Translations under genes and position numbers: made by a program
Notes under the pieces: model-generated
Database searches by the model: none
The model's input: only the letters and a program-made list of their open reading frames with translations
What the model was told of the DNA's origin: nothing
DNA from: Microbacterium imperiale
Lineage (GTDB): Bacteria > Actinomycetota > Actinomycetes > Actinomycetales > Microbacteriaceae
Assembly (NCBI RefSeq): GCF_017876655.1
Contig: NZ_JAGIOK010000001.1
Span: 2,294,001 to 2,358,000, forward strand
Reading direction: 5' to 3'
Length of the DNA: 64,000 nt
Shown here: piece by piece, positions 52,070 to 60,645 of the stretch
Numbering within the stretch: the first letter of the stretch is position 1
Layout of the letters: each line of letters opens with the position of its first letter

Positions 52070-54949
52070 ATGAAGAACACATTCCGGTCCACCCTGCTCG
52101 CGGGCCTCACGGTCGCGACTCTCGCCGCGGGCGGTGTTGTGGTCGCCCCGGCCGCGAGCGCCGAGCCCTCGATGGCGGCAGCGGTTCCCCCCGAGGGGCC
52201 TGTGCCCCGGCTCGAGTCGCTCGACCGCGGACTCGTCGCCGCCACGACCAGCGAGGGAGTCTTCCTCAGCTGGCGGCTGCTCGCGGGCGAGGCCAGCGGC
52301 GCCGGCGACACGGGGCTGACCGGCACCGACTTCGTGATCTACCGCGACGGCGAGGCGATCGCGACGGTCACCGACAGCACGAACTATCGCGATGCCGGCG
52401 GGGATGCGGCATCCGTGTATCGGGTCGCGGCTGTGACCGCGGGGATCGAGGCAGCGCCGAGCGCCGAGGCGCTCGCGGTACGCGACGGGGCGCTCGACAT
52501 CCCGCTGCAGCGTCCGGCCGACGGCGTGACGCCCGCCGGCGAGGCCTACACCTACGCGGCGAACGACGTCTCAGTGGGCGATGTCGACGGCGACGGTCGG
52601 TACGAGCTCATCGTGAAGTGGGATCCCTCGAACGCGAAGGACGTCTCGCAGGTCGGTTACACCGGCAGTGTCTTCGTCGACACCTACACGCTCGAGGGTC
52701 GGCTGCTGAACCGCCTCGACCTCGGCGTGAACATCCGCGCCGGCGCCCACTACACGCAGTTCCTCGTCTCGGACTTCGACGGTGACGGCCGATCCGAGAC
52801 GATCCTCAAGACGGCGCCCGGCACGAAGTCGATCACCTACGCCGAAGACGGCTCGGTGGCCGAGGAACGCTACGTCACGATGCCCGCGGACGACGTCGCG
52901 GCCGGTTTCTCGCACGACGACGACTACCGCATGAGCGCCGGCGACTACTACGAGCACCTCGTCGAGATGTTCCGCGGCTGGGCAACGCGCGACGAGGTGG
53001 TGTCGGGGCAGTGGCCCGCCACTCTCGAGCAGGCCTTCGGCATCGAGCCGCGCTACGACTATCCGCTGTCGGACGCCGACGCTCGCGCGCTCGCGGACCA
53101 CTTCATCGACGTCTACGCACCCTCGCGCAGCGGACGCAACGCTCTGCGCGCCTTCGAGGGCTTCATCCTCGAGGGGCCCGAGTACCTCACCGTCTTCGAC
53201 GGCCAGAGCGGCGCCGAGCTGCAGACCGTGCGGTACGAGCCCGGGCGCGGCGACGACGGCCTGCTGTGGGGCGACTACGCGATGGCGCGGATCGAGCCCG
53301 GAAACCGGGTCGACCGCTTCCTCGCCGGCGTCGCCTACCTCGACGGCGAGCGTCCCTCGGCGGTCTTCGCCCGCGGTTACTACACCCGTACGACGATCGC
53401 GACCTACGACTGGGACGGCGAGAACCTCGCGCAGCGCTGGTTCGTCGACAGCGGTCACGCCCCCATGAGCAACCCGTTCAACGACGGTCCCCACGGAGTC
53501 GACGGCACCGATCCGGTGTACGGCGGCATCACGACGCAGGGCTTCCACAGCTTGTCGGCGGCGGATGTCGACGGCGACGGGCGCCACGAGATCGTCTACG
53601 GCTCGGCGACGCTCGACGACGACGGCGGCCTGCTGTACAGCTCGGTCGCCGAGATGCCCGAGGGCTCCGCGACCCCCGGCGAGACGGCGCGCCTCGGCCA
53701 CGGCGACGCGATGCACGTCGCCGACATCGACCCCGACCGCCCGGGGCTGGAGATCTTCACCGTCCATGAGGGCGGCGCCTACGCCCCGTACGGCAGCGCG
53801 CTGCGCGACGCCGCCACCGGTGAGGTCATCTTCGGGGCCTACTCCGGCCGCGACACCGGCCGCGGCATGATCGGCGATGTGCGTCCCGACGTCCGCGGCA
53901 TGGAGGTGTGGTCGAGCATGCCCGGCGGCACGGAGGCATCCGGACTGCTCAGCGCGCGCGGTGAGGTGCTCGCCGCGGCGACGCCCGGCACCAACCAGTC
54001 GATCCGGTGGGCGGGCGACCTCACGACGCAGATCGTCAACGGCAGCGGTACCGCCACGCCGACGATCGACGACGCTGCGCGCGGCACCGTGCTGACGGCA
54101 TCCGGCACGCTGACCAACAACGGCACCAAGGGCAACCCGGGTCTCGTCGCCGACGTGCTCGGTGACTGGCGCGAAGAGCTCGTCGTCCGCACCGCGGACT
54201 CGTCGGCGCTGCGGCTGTATCTGTCGACCGAGGTGACCGCTCACAAGCTCTACACGCTCATGCACGACCCGCAGTACCGCGCCGAGGTCGCCCGCCAGCA
54301 GACCGCGTACAACCAGCCGAGCTACACCGGGTTCGCCCTCGGGTCCGACATGGACTTCGCCGGGGTGCCGCTGCGTCCCGCTCCGGCGCCCGTGGCGGCG
54401 CCGGGCATCGGCGTCGACTCGGCAGGCGTGAACGTCACGTGGAAGGCGACGGATGCCGGCGCCCCCGCCACCGGCTACACGGTGACACTGCGCTCGGCCA
54501 CCGGCGAGGCGATCGCGCAGCAGGTCGGAGCCGAGGCGCGGACCGCGCGGTTCGCCGGCGTGCCCGAGGGGGCGTGGACGGCCAGCGTGTCGGCGACCGG
54601 CCAGTACGGCGCGGCAGCGGAGTCGCAGCCGTCGGCGACGGCCACGGTGAGCGCCGGTCAGCCGGTGCCGCTGCGGGTCAGCGCACGATCGCAGTGCGTG
54701 AACGGATCCGTGCAGGTCGCGGTCCACGCCGCCAACCAGGCGGACGGGCCGGTCGATGTGCGACTGACCGCCGTCGGCGGCGAGCACGCTCAGAAGAAGG
54801 TCGCAGCCGGTGCAGCGGCGTACCAGCTGTTCGACTCGAAGCGCGACTCGCTCGTGCCGGGAAGCGCGAAGGTCACCGCCTACCGATGGGTCGACGGCGT
54901 CGGCTACCACGCCACCTACGACGTTCCCTACCTCGCCCGGCTCTGCTGA
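52070..54949 (+). CDS. Secreted rhamnogalacturonan lyase, PL11
   Basis: This protein has 959 residues. A signal peptide (about 1-31, ending ASA-EPS) leads to the PL11 propeller (about 45-765). Calcium-binding loops of DxDxDG type repeat around the propeller: DVDGDGRYE, DFDGDGRSE, DVDGDGRHE and DIDPDRPG. Other PL11 blocks are IRAGAHYTQFLVSDF, ETILKTAPGTKS, LTVFDGQSGAELQ, WFVDSGHAP, TTQGFHSLS and the final YNQPSYTGFALGSDM. A fibronectin III-like domain (about 770-860) and a C-terminal Ig-like domain with two Cys follow. It cleaves the rhamnose-galacturonic acid backbone of pectin RG-I outside the cell. Confidence 0.95.
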   Translation: MKNTFRSTLLAGLTVATLAAGGVVVAPAASAEPSMAAAVPPEGPVPRLESLDRGLVAATTSEGVFLSWRLLAGEASGAGDTGLTGTDFVIYRDGEAIATVTDSTNYRDAGGDAASVYRVAAVTAGIEAAPSAEALAVRDGALDIPLQRPADGVTPAGEAYTYAANDVSVGDVDGDGRYELIVKWDPSNAKDVSQVGYTGSVFVDTYTLEGRLLNRLDLGVNIRAGAHYTQFLVSDFDGDGRSETILKTAPGTKSITYAEDGSVAEERYVTMPADDVAAGFSHDDDYRMSAGDYYEHLVEMFRGWATRDEVVSGQWPATLEQAFGIEPRYDYPLSDADARALADHFIDVYAPSRSGRNALRAFEGFILEGPEYLTVFDGQSGAELQTVRYEPGRGDDGLLWGDYAMARIEPGNRVDRFLAGVAYLDGERPSAVFARGYYTRTTIATYDWDGENLAQRWFVDSGHAPMSNPFNDGPHGVDGTDPVYGGITTQGFHSLSAADVDGDGRHEIVYGSATLDDDGGLLYSSVAEMPEGSATPGETARLGHGDAMHVADIDPDRPGLEIFTVHEGGAYAPYGSALRDAATGEVIFGAYSGRDTGRGMIGDVRPDVRGMEVWSSMPGGTEASGLLSARGEVLAAATPGTNQSIRWAGDLTTQIVNGSGTATPTIDDAARGTVLTASGTLTNNGTKGNPGLVADVLGDWREELVVRTADSSALRLYLSTEVTAHKLYTLMHDPQYRAEVARQQTAYNQPSYTGFALGSDMDFAGVPLRPAPAPVAAPGIGVDSAGVNVTWKATDAGAPATGYTVTLRSATGEAIAQQVGAEARTARFAGVPEGAWTASVSATGQYGAAAESQPSATATVSAGQPVPLRVSARSQCVNGSVQVAVHAANQADGPVDVRLTAVGGEHAQKKVAAGAAAYQLFDSKRDSLVPGSAKVTAYRWVDGVGYHATYDVPYLARLC

Positions 54950-54954
54950 CCGCC

Positions 54955-55001
54955 GGGGCCCGGGGCCGGGGCTGGGGCCGGCGTCGGGGCCGGGGCTGGG
55001 G
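54955..55001 (+). repeat. G-tract run with G-quadruplex potential
   Basis: At least seven GGGG runs, separated by 2-7 bases, start 6 bases after the PL11 stop on the coding strand. The pattern satisfies the standard four-tract G-quadruplex rule. Confidence 0.7.
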
Positions 55002-55030
55002 CGTTGCGTCGCGGAGGCGTTGCGTCGCGG
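55001..55030. repeat. Tandem 14-bp duplicate
   Basis: GCGTTGCGTCGCGG occurs at 55001-55014 and 55017-55030, a 16-bp period, abutting the first 74-bp repeat of this locus. Confidence 0.85.
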
Positions 55031-55031
55031 T

Positions 55032-55104
55032 AACTCCTCAGAATCGGCCCCAGCCGCGGCTTCGGGCCGCTGCGGGCACCAGATCCGGTCGATCTTGAGG
55101 AGTT
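55032..55104. repeat. 74-bp repeat family, copy 3 (73 bp)
   Basis: Ends AACTCCTCAG (55032-55041) and TTGAGGAGTT (55095-55104). A central CCGCGGC...GCCGCTGCGG arm gives a second inner stem. The right end continues AGCGC as in the other copies here. Confidence 0.85.
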
Positions 55105-55269
55105 AGCGCCGGCTCTCAGCCCAGACCGACCCGCCGACCTGGGCGGCCGACCTGGGCGGCCGGCCGGTTCGGTTGATCGGCCGGTCCCGGAACGGCCCCG
55201 CCGGGGCCTGCGGCAGCCGCCGGCTCGGCCATGTCGGCGCACCGGCCCGTCCGTCCTGGCGCTCGCCGT
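55105..55269. other. Spacer between copies 3 and 4
   Basis: 165 bases, GC-rich, with a short CCGACCTGGGCGG duplicate and GGCCGGCCGGTTCGGT, which is also found in the 89-bp segments. No credible gene. Confidence 0.6.
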
Positions 55270-55343
55270 AACTCCTCGGAAGCGGCGAGTCCCCGCGGCG
55301 TTAGGCCGCTGTGGCCGCCAGATTGACTCGACTTTGAGGAGTT
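55270..55343. repeat. 74-bp repeat family, copy 4
   Basis: Ends AACTCCTCGG (55270-55279) and TTGAGGAGTT (55334-55343), with central CCGCGGCGTTAGGCCGCTG stem-loop. Confidence 0.85.
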
Positions 55344-55345
55344 AG

Positions 55346-55433
55346 CGCGGGCCGTCCGCTGACACCCGCCGCCGGGCCTGGCCGACCGGCCGGTTCGGTG
55401 GCGCGGCGGAGCTGGGGCTAGCAAGCCGACGGC
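55346..55433. repeat. Inter-repeat segment homologous to 19842-19930
   Basis: 88 bases closely matching the segment 35 kb away, differing by a few substitutions, and again bounded by repeat ends on both sides. Confidence 0.8.
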
Positions 55434-55507
55434 AACTCCTCAAGGTCCGCCATTCGCCGCGGCTGTAGGCCGCCTCAGCCGTCGAATCGGCCCGGGTTTG
55501 AGGAGTT
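55434..55507. repeat. 74-bp repeat family, copy 5
   Basis: Ends AACTCCTCAA (55434-55443) and TTGAGGAGTT (55498-55507), a perfect 10-bp terminal inverted repeat, with central CCGCGGCTGTAGGCCGC stem. After it (55508-55592) is GC-rich DNA with repeated CCGACCGCCCGGCTGGG and no gene. Confidence 0.87.
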
Positions 55508-55592
55508 AGCGCGGACTCGGTGCCCCGACCCACGCGCCCAACCGACCACCCGGCTGGGCCGACCGCCCGGCTGGGCCGACCGCGCGGCGGGG

Positions 55593-56951
55593 TCAGCGGG
55601 CGGGGCGGGGGCGGCGGGTGTCCGCGGCGGGATCGGGCAGGGGGATGGCGGTGGTTCCGGCGACCTCGTCGCTGAACTCCTCCGGCGCGACGACCGAGAT
55701 CGGTCGGGTCTCGTCGAGCGCGAGGGCGAACCGGCGCGAGCTCGAGCGGTGCACGCGACCGGACACCAGCATCCACGTCGCGCCGACAGCGAAGGCGAGG
55801 AACGCGGCGATCGCCCCGAGCCCGATGGCCGCCCGCGGGCCGAACTGGTCGGCCACCCACCCGACGATCGGTGCGCCGACGGGCGTGCCGCCCATGAGGA
55901 TCGCCATGTACAGCGCGAGCACGCGGCCGCGGAGTGCCGGGTCGGTCGTGGTCTGCACGTAGCCGTTGGCGGTGGTCAGCGTCGTGACGACCGCGAAACC
56001 GGTGAACATCAGCGTGAGGGCGTACAACCAGTACGTCGGCATGAACGCGGAGACCGCCGCGGCCGCCGCGAACAGGCCCGCTCCGAAGATCACCACGCGG
56101 ATGCGGGCGCGGTCGCGGCGCGCGGCCATGAGCGCACCGGCGAGCGAGCCGATCGCGAGGATCGAGCTGAGCAGACCGTAGCCGTCGGCGTCGCGCCCGA
56201 ACTCGATCGCCATCGTCGAGGCGAAGATCGGGAAGTTCATGCCGAACGCGCCGAGCAGGAAGACCATCGCGAACGCGACCATGAGGTCGGGGCGTCCGCG
56301 GACGTAGCGGAATCCGTCGGCCAGACGCGCCGCACCGGGCGACTGCACCCGCGGGATGAGCTCGCCGGGACGGATGAGGAACAGCGCCACGATCATGGCC
56401 ATGAAGGTCGCGGCGTTGATGAAGAAGACCCACCCGGTACCGACGGCGACGATGACCACGCCGGCGACGGCGGGACCGATCATGCGGGCACCGTTGAAGG
56501 ATGCCGCGTTGAGCGCCACCGCGTTGGCGGCGATCTCACGCGCCACGATGTCGGACACGAACGCCTGCCGCGCCGGGTTGTCGAACGCCGAGATCAGGCC
56601 GAGCCCGAAGGCGAAGGCGTACATGAGGGGAAGGGTCATCACGCCCTGCAGCAGCAGCGTGCCGATCACCAGCCCGACGAGCAGGAGAGCGGTCTGCGTG
56701 ACCATGAGCAGCCGCCGCCGGTCGAAGCGGTCGGCGACCCAGCCGGTGACGCCCACCAGCAGAAGCGGGGGAGCGAACTGCAGGGCCATCGTGACGCCCA
56801 TGGCGCCGGCGTCGTTGTCGGTCAGGCCGGTGAGCACGACCCAGCTGAGGGCCGTCGCCTGCATCCAGGCGCCGACGTTCGACACCAGGGCGCCGATGAA
56901 CCAGACGCGATAGTTGAACACCGAGAAGGAGCGGAACATGGCTGAGCTCAT
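55593..56951 (-). CDS. MFS exporter (MFS_3/enterobactin-exporter-like)
   Basis: This protein has 452 residues with about 12 helices. It begins SSAMFRSFSVFNYRVWFIGALVSNVGAWMQ, split from the family pattern of NYRLWFxGxxxSxxGxWMQ. The motif A loop is WVADRFDRRRLL. The last 45 residues are polar. ATG at 56951 lies in an ATGA overlap with the MarR gene, which likely represses it. Cargo is unknown; drug or metabolite export is likely. Confidence 0.9.
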   Translation of the reverse strand: MSSAMFRSFSVFNYRVWFIGALVSNVGAWMQATALSWVVLTGLTDNDAGAMGVTMALQFAPPLLLVGVTGWVADRFDRRRLLMVTQTALLLVGLVIGTLLLQGVMTLPLMYAFAFGLGLISAFDNPARQAFVSDIVAREIAANAVALNAASFNGARMIGPAVAGVVIVAVGTGWVFFINAATFMAMIVALFLIRPGELIPRVQSPGAARLADGFRYVRGRPDLMVAFAMVFLLGAFGMNFPIFASTMAIEFGRDADGYGLLSSILAIGSLAGALMAARRDRARIRVVIFGAGLFAAAAAVSAFMPTYWLYALTLMFTGFAVVTTLTTANGYVQTTTDPALRGRVLALYMAILMGGTPVGAPIVGWVADQFGPRAAIGLGAIAAFLAFAVGATWMLVSGRVHRSSSRRFALALDETRPISVVAPEEFSDEVAGTTAIPLPDPAADTRRPRPAR

Positions 56952-57418
56952 CGGTCGGCCATCCCCCGCATGATGGCGGCGGCCGCGGCGAGCGTCGCGC
57001 GTTCGGCCGGCGTGAGGTCTTCGAGCGCGTGCTCGAGCCACGAGTCGCGCCGACGCGTCGTCTCGACGACGACCGATCGGCCTTCGTCGGACAGCGCGAT
57101 GTTGACCTTGCGTCGGTCGATGCCGTCGGGGGTGCGCGTGAGATACCCGAGCTCTTCGAGGAAGTTCACGGTGCGGTTCATCGAGGGCGCCGACACGCGC
57201 TCGCGGTCGGCGAGCTCGCCGAGGGTGTGGGGTCCGTGCACGTGCAGGTTGGCCAGCACCGCGAACTGTCCGTCGCTCATCGAGTCGATCGCGCGCTGTG
57301 CGCGCAGCCGGCGGGCGAGGCGAAAGGTCGCCATCCGCAGGTCGGTCGCCTCGTGTGCCAGGTCGACGGCGGGCGTGGGCGTGGGCATGGGCGCGGAGGC
57401 GGGGGGAGAGGTGCTCAT
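56948..57418 (-). CDS. MarR family regulator
   Basis: This protein has 156 residues. A Pro-rich N-terminus (about 1-17) precedes the winged helix: MSDGQFAVLANLHVHGPHTLGELADRERVSAPSMNRTV around 46-85 (shown in part by GPHTLGELADRERVS) and the wing PDGIDRRKVNIALSDEG. It forms an operon with the MFS exporter and is divergent from an alpha/beta hydrolase. An AT-rich inverted repeat lies right upstream. Confidence 0.92.
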   Translation of the reverse strand: MSTSPPASAPMPTPTPAVDLAHEATDLRMATFRLARRLRAQRAIDSMSDGQFAVLANLHVHGPHTLGELADRERVSAPSMNRTVNFLEELGYLTRTPDGIDRRKVNIALSDEGRSVVVETTRRRDSWLEHALEDLTPAERATLAAAAAIMRGMADR

Positions 57419-57427
57419 CGGTGATCT

Positions 57428-57453
57428 TTAGCTTAGCTCATTAGTCTTGCTAA
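57428..57453. promoter_or_regulatory. Probable MarR operator
   Basis: A 26-base AT-rich stretch begins TTAGCTTAG and ends CTTGCTAA, with TTAGC/GCTAA arms and an inner TTAG. It is one of the few AT-rich islands in the window and separates the divergent MarR and hydrolase promoters. Confidence 0.65.
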
Positions 57454-57481
57454 CGGTCTGGATCGGCCGGATCGCGCACCG

Positions 57482-57487
57482 TAGAAT
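57482..57487 (+). promoter_or_regulatory. -10 box for the lipase-like hydrolase (leaderless)
   Basis: TAGAAT with a 6-base spacer to ATG 57494. Confidence 0.6.
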
Positions 57488-57493
57488 CTCGGC

Positions 57494-58339
57494 ATGCCCG
57501 AGTTCACCGACGCGCACGGGATCGCGATCGTCTACGACGTCCACCCGGCGGCCGGCGCGACCCGCGGTGTCGTCCAGCTGCTGCACGGCGTCGGCGAGCA
57601 CGCCGGACGCTACCGCGAGGTGATCGCCGTGCTCACGTCAGCCGGATTCACCGTCTACGCGGACGACCACCGGGGTCACGGCCGCACCGGCATCCGGCAG
57701 CACGGCGACCCGCGCAAGCTCGGGCGTCTCGGACCGGGCGGGCTGCGCGCCGCGCGCGACGCCTGCGCTCAGCTGACGCGCATCATCGAGCGCGAGAACC
57801 CGGGGCTGCCGATCGTGCTGCTCGGGCACTCGTGGGGCTCGTTCCTCGCGCAGATGCTGTTCGACGCCCGCCCCGAGGCCTACGCCGCGGTCGTGCTCGT
57901 CGGCTCGGCCCTGCGCTGGCCGGGGTCTCTCAACTCGGGAGCCCTCAACGCGCCGTGGAAAGCGCCCGACGCCAACGGTGTCGAGTGGCTCAGCAGCGAC
58001 CCCGAGGTGCAGCGGGGTTTCCTCGACGATCCGCTGACGACCACCACTCCGCTGCTGCGGCTGTTCGGCCCGATCGACGCCGTGCGGCTGCTCGGTCGAC
58101 CGCGGCGCGACCTGGGCGTCGATGTTCCGATGCTGCTCCTCGTCGGCCGCGACGACACGGTGGGCGGACCCCGCAGCGTGCACCGGCTCGCCCACGCCTA
58201 TCGCACCCGGTCGGGTCTCAGCGACGTGACGACCCTGGTGTATCCCGGCGCTCGCCACGAGATCTTCCAGGAAGCGGTGCGCGGCGAGGTCCACAGCCAT
58301 CTGCGCGCGTGGCTCGACGCTCGCATCCCGCCCGCCTGA
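57494..58339 (+). CDS. Alpha/beta hydrolase, monoacylglycerol lipase-like
   Basis: This protein has 281 residues. The core shows VVQLLHGVGEHAGRY (oxyanion His-Gly), YADDHRGHGRTG, nucleophile Ser in LLGHSWGSFLAQ, the acid in LLVGRDDTVGG and the His in PGARHEIFQE. This order (HGxGEHxxRY, GHSxGS) is typical of serine aminopeptidase S33/monoglyceride lipases. Cytoplasmic. It is divergent from MarR-MFS and may share the operator. Confidence 0.9.
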   Translation: MPEFTDAHGIAIVYDVHPAAGATRGVVQLLHGVGEHAGRYREVIAVLTSAGFTVYADDHRGHGRTGIRQHGDPRKLGRLGPGGLRAARDACAQLTRIIERENPGLPIVLLGHSWGSFLAQMLFDARPEAYAAVVLVGSALRWPGSLNSGALNAPWKAPDANGVEWLSSDPEVQRGFLDDPLTTTTPLLRLFGPIDAVRLLGRPRRDLGVDVPMLLLVGRDDTVGGPRSVHRLAHAYRTRSGLSDVTTLVYPGARHEIFQEAVRGEVHSHLRAWLDARIPPA

Positions 58340-58367
58340 GCCGCACCGGATCGGGTGCCGCGCTCAG
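58336..58367. terminator. Weak convergent hairpin
   Basis: Imperfect stem around CTGAGC...GCTCAG between the hydrolase stop and the permease stop. It contains bulges. Confidence 0.4.
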
Positions 58368-59770
58368 CCGGAAGCGCCCCGGCGGATCGCCGTGACGAGC
58401 GGCCGCGACGCCAGCAGCGCCAGCGCCACCGCTCCGAAGCCCGCGGCGAACGTCAGCGCGATCACGAGCACGGACAGCGGCGCGATCACCAGGCTGAGTC
58501 CGACGATCGGCAGGGCGAGCATCGCCCCGACCGCGGCGCCGCCTGCGGCCGCCCACCGCAGCGGAAGCATGACGGTGATGCGGCGTGCCCGCGCGAGGTC
58601 GGCCGGTGGCATGCCGAGCCGATCGAGGCCGATGATGAGGTCGCGGTCGTCGAGCACGGACGCCGCCTGGCTCACGCCCACCGACGCAGCCAGGAGCAGG
58701 AACCCGCCGCCCAGTGTCACGAGCACGCCGGTGCGGATGTCGGCGAACAGCGTCATGCCCGGCTCGGCCTCGGCCAGATCGGCGATCGCGATGCCGCTGC
58801 CGCCGACGACCGCGATGAACGAGATCATCGCGATGCTCGAGACGCGTCGCCACGCCGTCGGGGCATGAGCTGCGAGCTCACGGCCCGCGATGAGCTGCGA
58901 CGCGGTGCGGGCGCGACGCGCGAGGGAGCGGCCGCGCGCCGCGACGATCGGCGCTCCGATGAGATTCACGAGGGCGAGGGCGCCGGCGAACAGGGCCAGG
59001 AGCACACCGAGTGAGGCGGCCGGTGCGAGCAGCGCCGAGACGCTGCCGAACTGCGCGACGACGACGCCGACGCCGACGATCCCGATCGCCGCGACGACCA
59101 GCACAGCCGTGCGTCGCGGCGGCGCCTGGGTGCGGCGGCGCACGCCGAGCGGGGTCAGTCGCACGCGCCGCAGGCTCGCCGCAGCGCTGAGCGTCGCGAT
59201 GAGTCCGACGCCGACGACGGCCGCGGCGACGATCGGCCAGCCGGCCCAGACGGCGGCGGCTCCGACCGGACCGCCGAAGAACGGCAGCATCCCGATGAGG
59301 GGCAGCGCGGCCGCGTACGCGAGGGCTCCGACGACAGCGCCGGCTACCGCGACGACGGATGCCTCACCGACGGCCATCGCCGACACCTCGGTGTTGGTCG
59401 CGCCGAGCAGGCGCAGAGTCGACAGGCGGTCGTTGCGCCGGCGGCTCGACAGGCGCGCCGCCGCGGCACCGAGCGTCGCCGTCGGGATCGCGAGCAGCAG
59501 CAGCGCGAGCACGCTGAGCACGCCGTACATGAACGCCGCGTCGCCGGCGCGAGGGTCCGTGAGGAACATCCGGGTGCCGCCCGCCACGGTCAGCAGCAGC
59601 GTCGTCGTGACGGCGAAGGCGATGAGCGGCAGCAGGATCGCCGACGAGCCCTGTCGGCTGGGTCGCGACAGCAGCATCGTCAGGGCGATCAGTCGTCGGA
59701 TGCCGCCGCTCGCGGCACCGGTCGCAGGAAGGCGCGCAGGCGGCGCCGCGGGGCTGACGAACGCGCTCAT
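58364..59770 (-). CDS. FtsX-like ABC transporter permease
   Basis: This protein has 468 residues with two FtsX-type halves, each with several helices and an extracytoplasmic loop. The coupling region is SSRRRNDRLSTLRLLGATNTEV, and the second half repeats the pattern with DRDLIIGLDRLGMPPADLARAR. It forms a MacB/LolCDE-like exporter with the ATPase gene it overlaps by 4 bases. Substrate unknown; peptide antibiotic or lipid export is common for this type. Confidence 0.88.
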   Translation of the reverse strand: MSAFVSPAAPPARLPATGAASGGIRRLIALTMLLSRPSRQGSSAILLPLIAFAVTTTLLLTVAGGTRMFLTDPRAGDAAFMYGVLSVLALLLLAIPTATLGAAAARLSSRRRNDRLSTLRLLGATNTEVSAMAVGEASVVAVAGAVVGALAYAAALPLIGMLPFFGGPVGAAAVWAGWPIVAAAVVGVGLIATLSAAASLRRVRLTPLGVRRRTQAPPRRTAVLVVAAIGIVGVGVVVAQFGSVSALLAPAASLGVLLALFAGALALVNLIGAPIVAARGRSLARRARTASQLIAGRELAAHAPTAWRRVSSIAMISFIAVVGGSGIAIADLAEAEPGMTLFADIRTGVLVTLGGGFLLLAASVGVSQAASVLDDRDLIIGLDRLGMPPADLARARRITVMLPLRWAAAGGAAVGAMLALPIVGLSLVIAPLSVLVIALTFAAGFGAVALALLASRPLVTAIRRGASG

Positions 59771-60519
59771 CGTGTCACCGCCGCGGTGGACGCCGCGGAG
59801 CTCGCGCCGCCAGCGGTATGCGGGCCGTCGACGATCCGGCCGTCGCGCATGTGCAGCACCCGGTCGCAGCGCCGGGCGACCTCGGCGTCATGGGTGACGA
59901 CGACGAGGCTGCGCCCCTGACCCGTGGTGGCGTGGAGCAGCGCGTCGAGCACCTCGGACGAGGTCGTCGAATCGAGCGCGCCCGTCGGCTCGTCGGCGAA
60001 CACGACCGGCGCGCCCGTGACCTGCGCGCGGGCGATCGCGACGCGCTGCGCCTGGCCGCCCGAGAGCTCGCCGATCCGCCGGTTCTCCATGCCCGACAGC
60101 CCGAGGGCGCCGAGCCACGCGGCCGCGTGCGCCTCCGCCGCGGCGCGCGCGGTGCCCACGAGCAGAAGGGGCAGGGCGGCGTTCTCGACGGCGGTGAGCT
60201 CGGGCAGCAGCAGGTGGTCCTGGAACACGAACCCGAGGTGACGGCGGCGAACGGCCGAGCGTGCGGCATCCGGCATCCCCACCAGTTCTTCCGGGCCGCT
60301 GCCCGGAGCCGTCAGGCGTACCGAGCCCGCGTCGGGCGAGATGATCGCGGCGAGGCAGTGCAGCAGGGTCGTCTTGCCCGACCCCGAAGCGCCCATGATG
60401 GCGACGGCCTCGCCCGCGCGAACGGTGAGGTCGACGCGGTCGAGGGCGGTCAGCGATCCGTAGCGCTTCACGAGCCCGCGGGCTTCGAGGACGGGAGCGG
60501 AAGAGAGCGGAGTGGTCAT
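59767..60519 (-). CDS. ABC transporter ATP-binding protein (MacB/LolD type)
   Basis: This protein has 250 residues. Walker A GASGSGKTT (about 42-50), Q-loop FVFQDHLLLPELTAVEN, signature LSGGQAQRVAIARA, Walker B VVFADEPTGALDS and H-loop VVTHDAEVARR are intact. GGAGGG precedes the ATG at 60519. Forms an exporter with the downstream permease. It is divergent from lplA. Confidence 0.95.
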   Translation of the reverse strand: MTTPLSSAPVLEARGLVKRYGSLTALDRVDLTVRAGEAVAIMGASGSGKTTLLHCLAAIISPDAGSVRLTAPGSGPEELVGMPDAARSAVRRRHLGFVFQDHLLLPELTAVENAALPLLLVGTARAAAEAHAAAWLGALGLSGMENRRIGELSGGQAQRVAIARAQVTGAPVVFADEPTGALDSTTSSEVLDALLHATTGQGRSLVVVTHDAEVARRCDRVLHMRDGRIVDGPHTAGGASSAASTAAVTR

Positions 60520-60645
60520 GCCCTCCACTCTTCTCAACCGCGGCGTCGGTGTCGTCCACCGCCGGGTGTAGCGGCATCCGTCGTTCGGACGATCCTCGGG
60601 GCGTCCCGTGGTGCCGGTGCGGGGCCGCGGCGCGCCCGCCGGTCC

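Noticed and set aside
54950..55592. Small genes in the 643-base gap
   Set aside because: The frames there are low-complexity Pro/Arg/Gly products of repeat DNA, with no ribosome site or -10 box and no conserved pattern.
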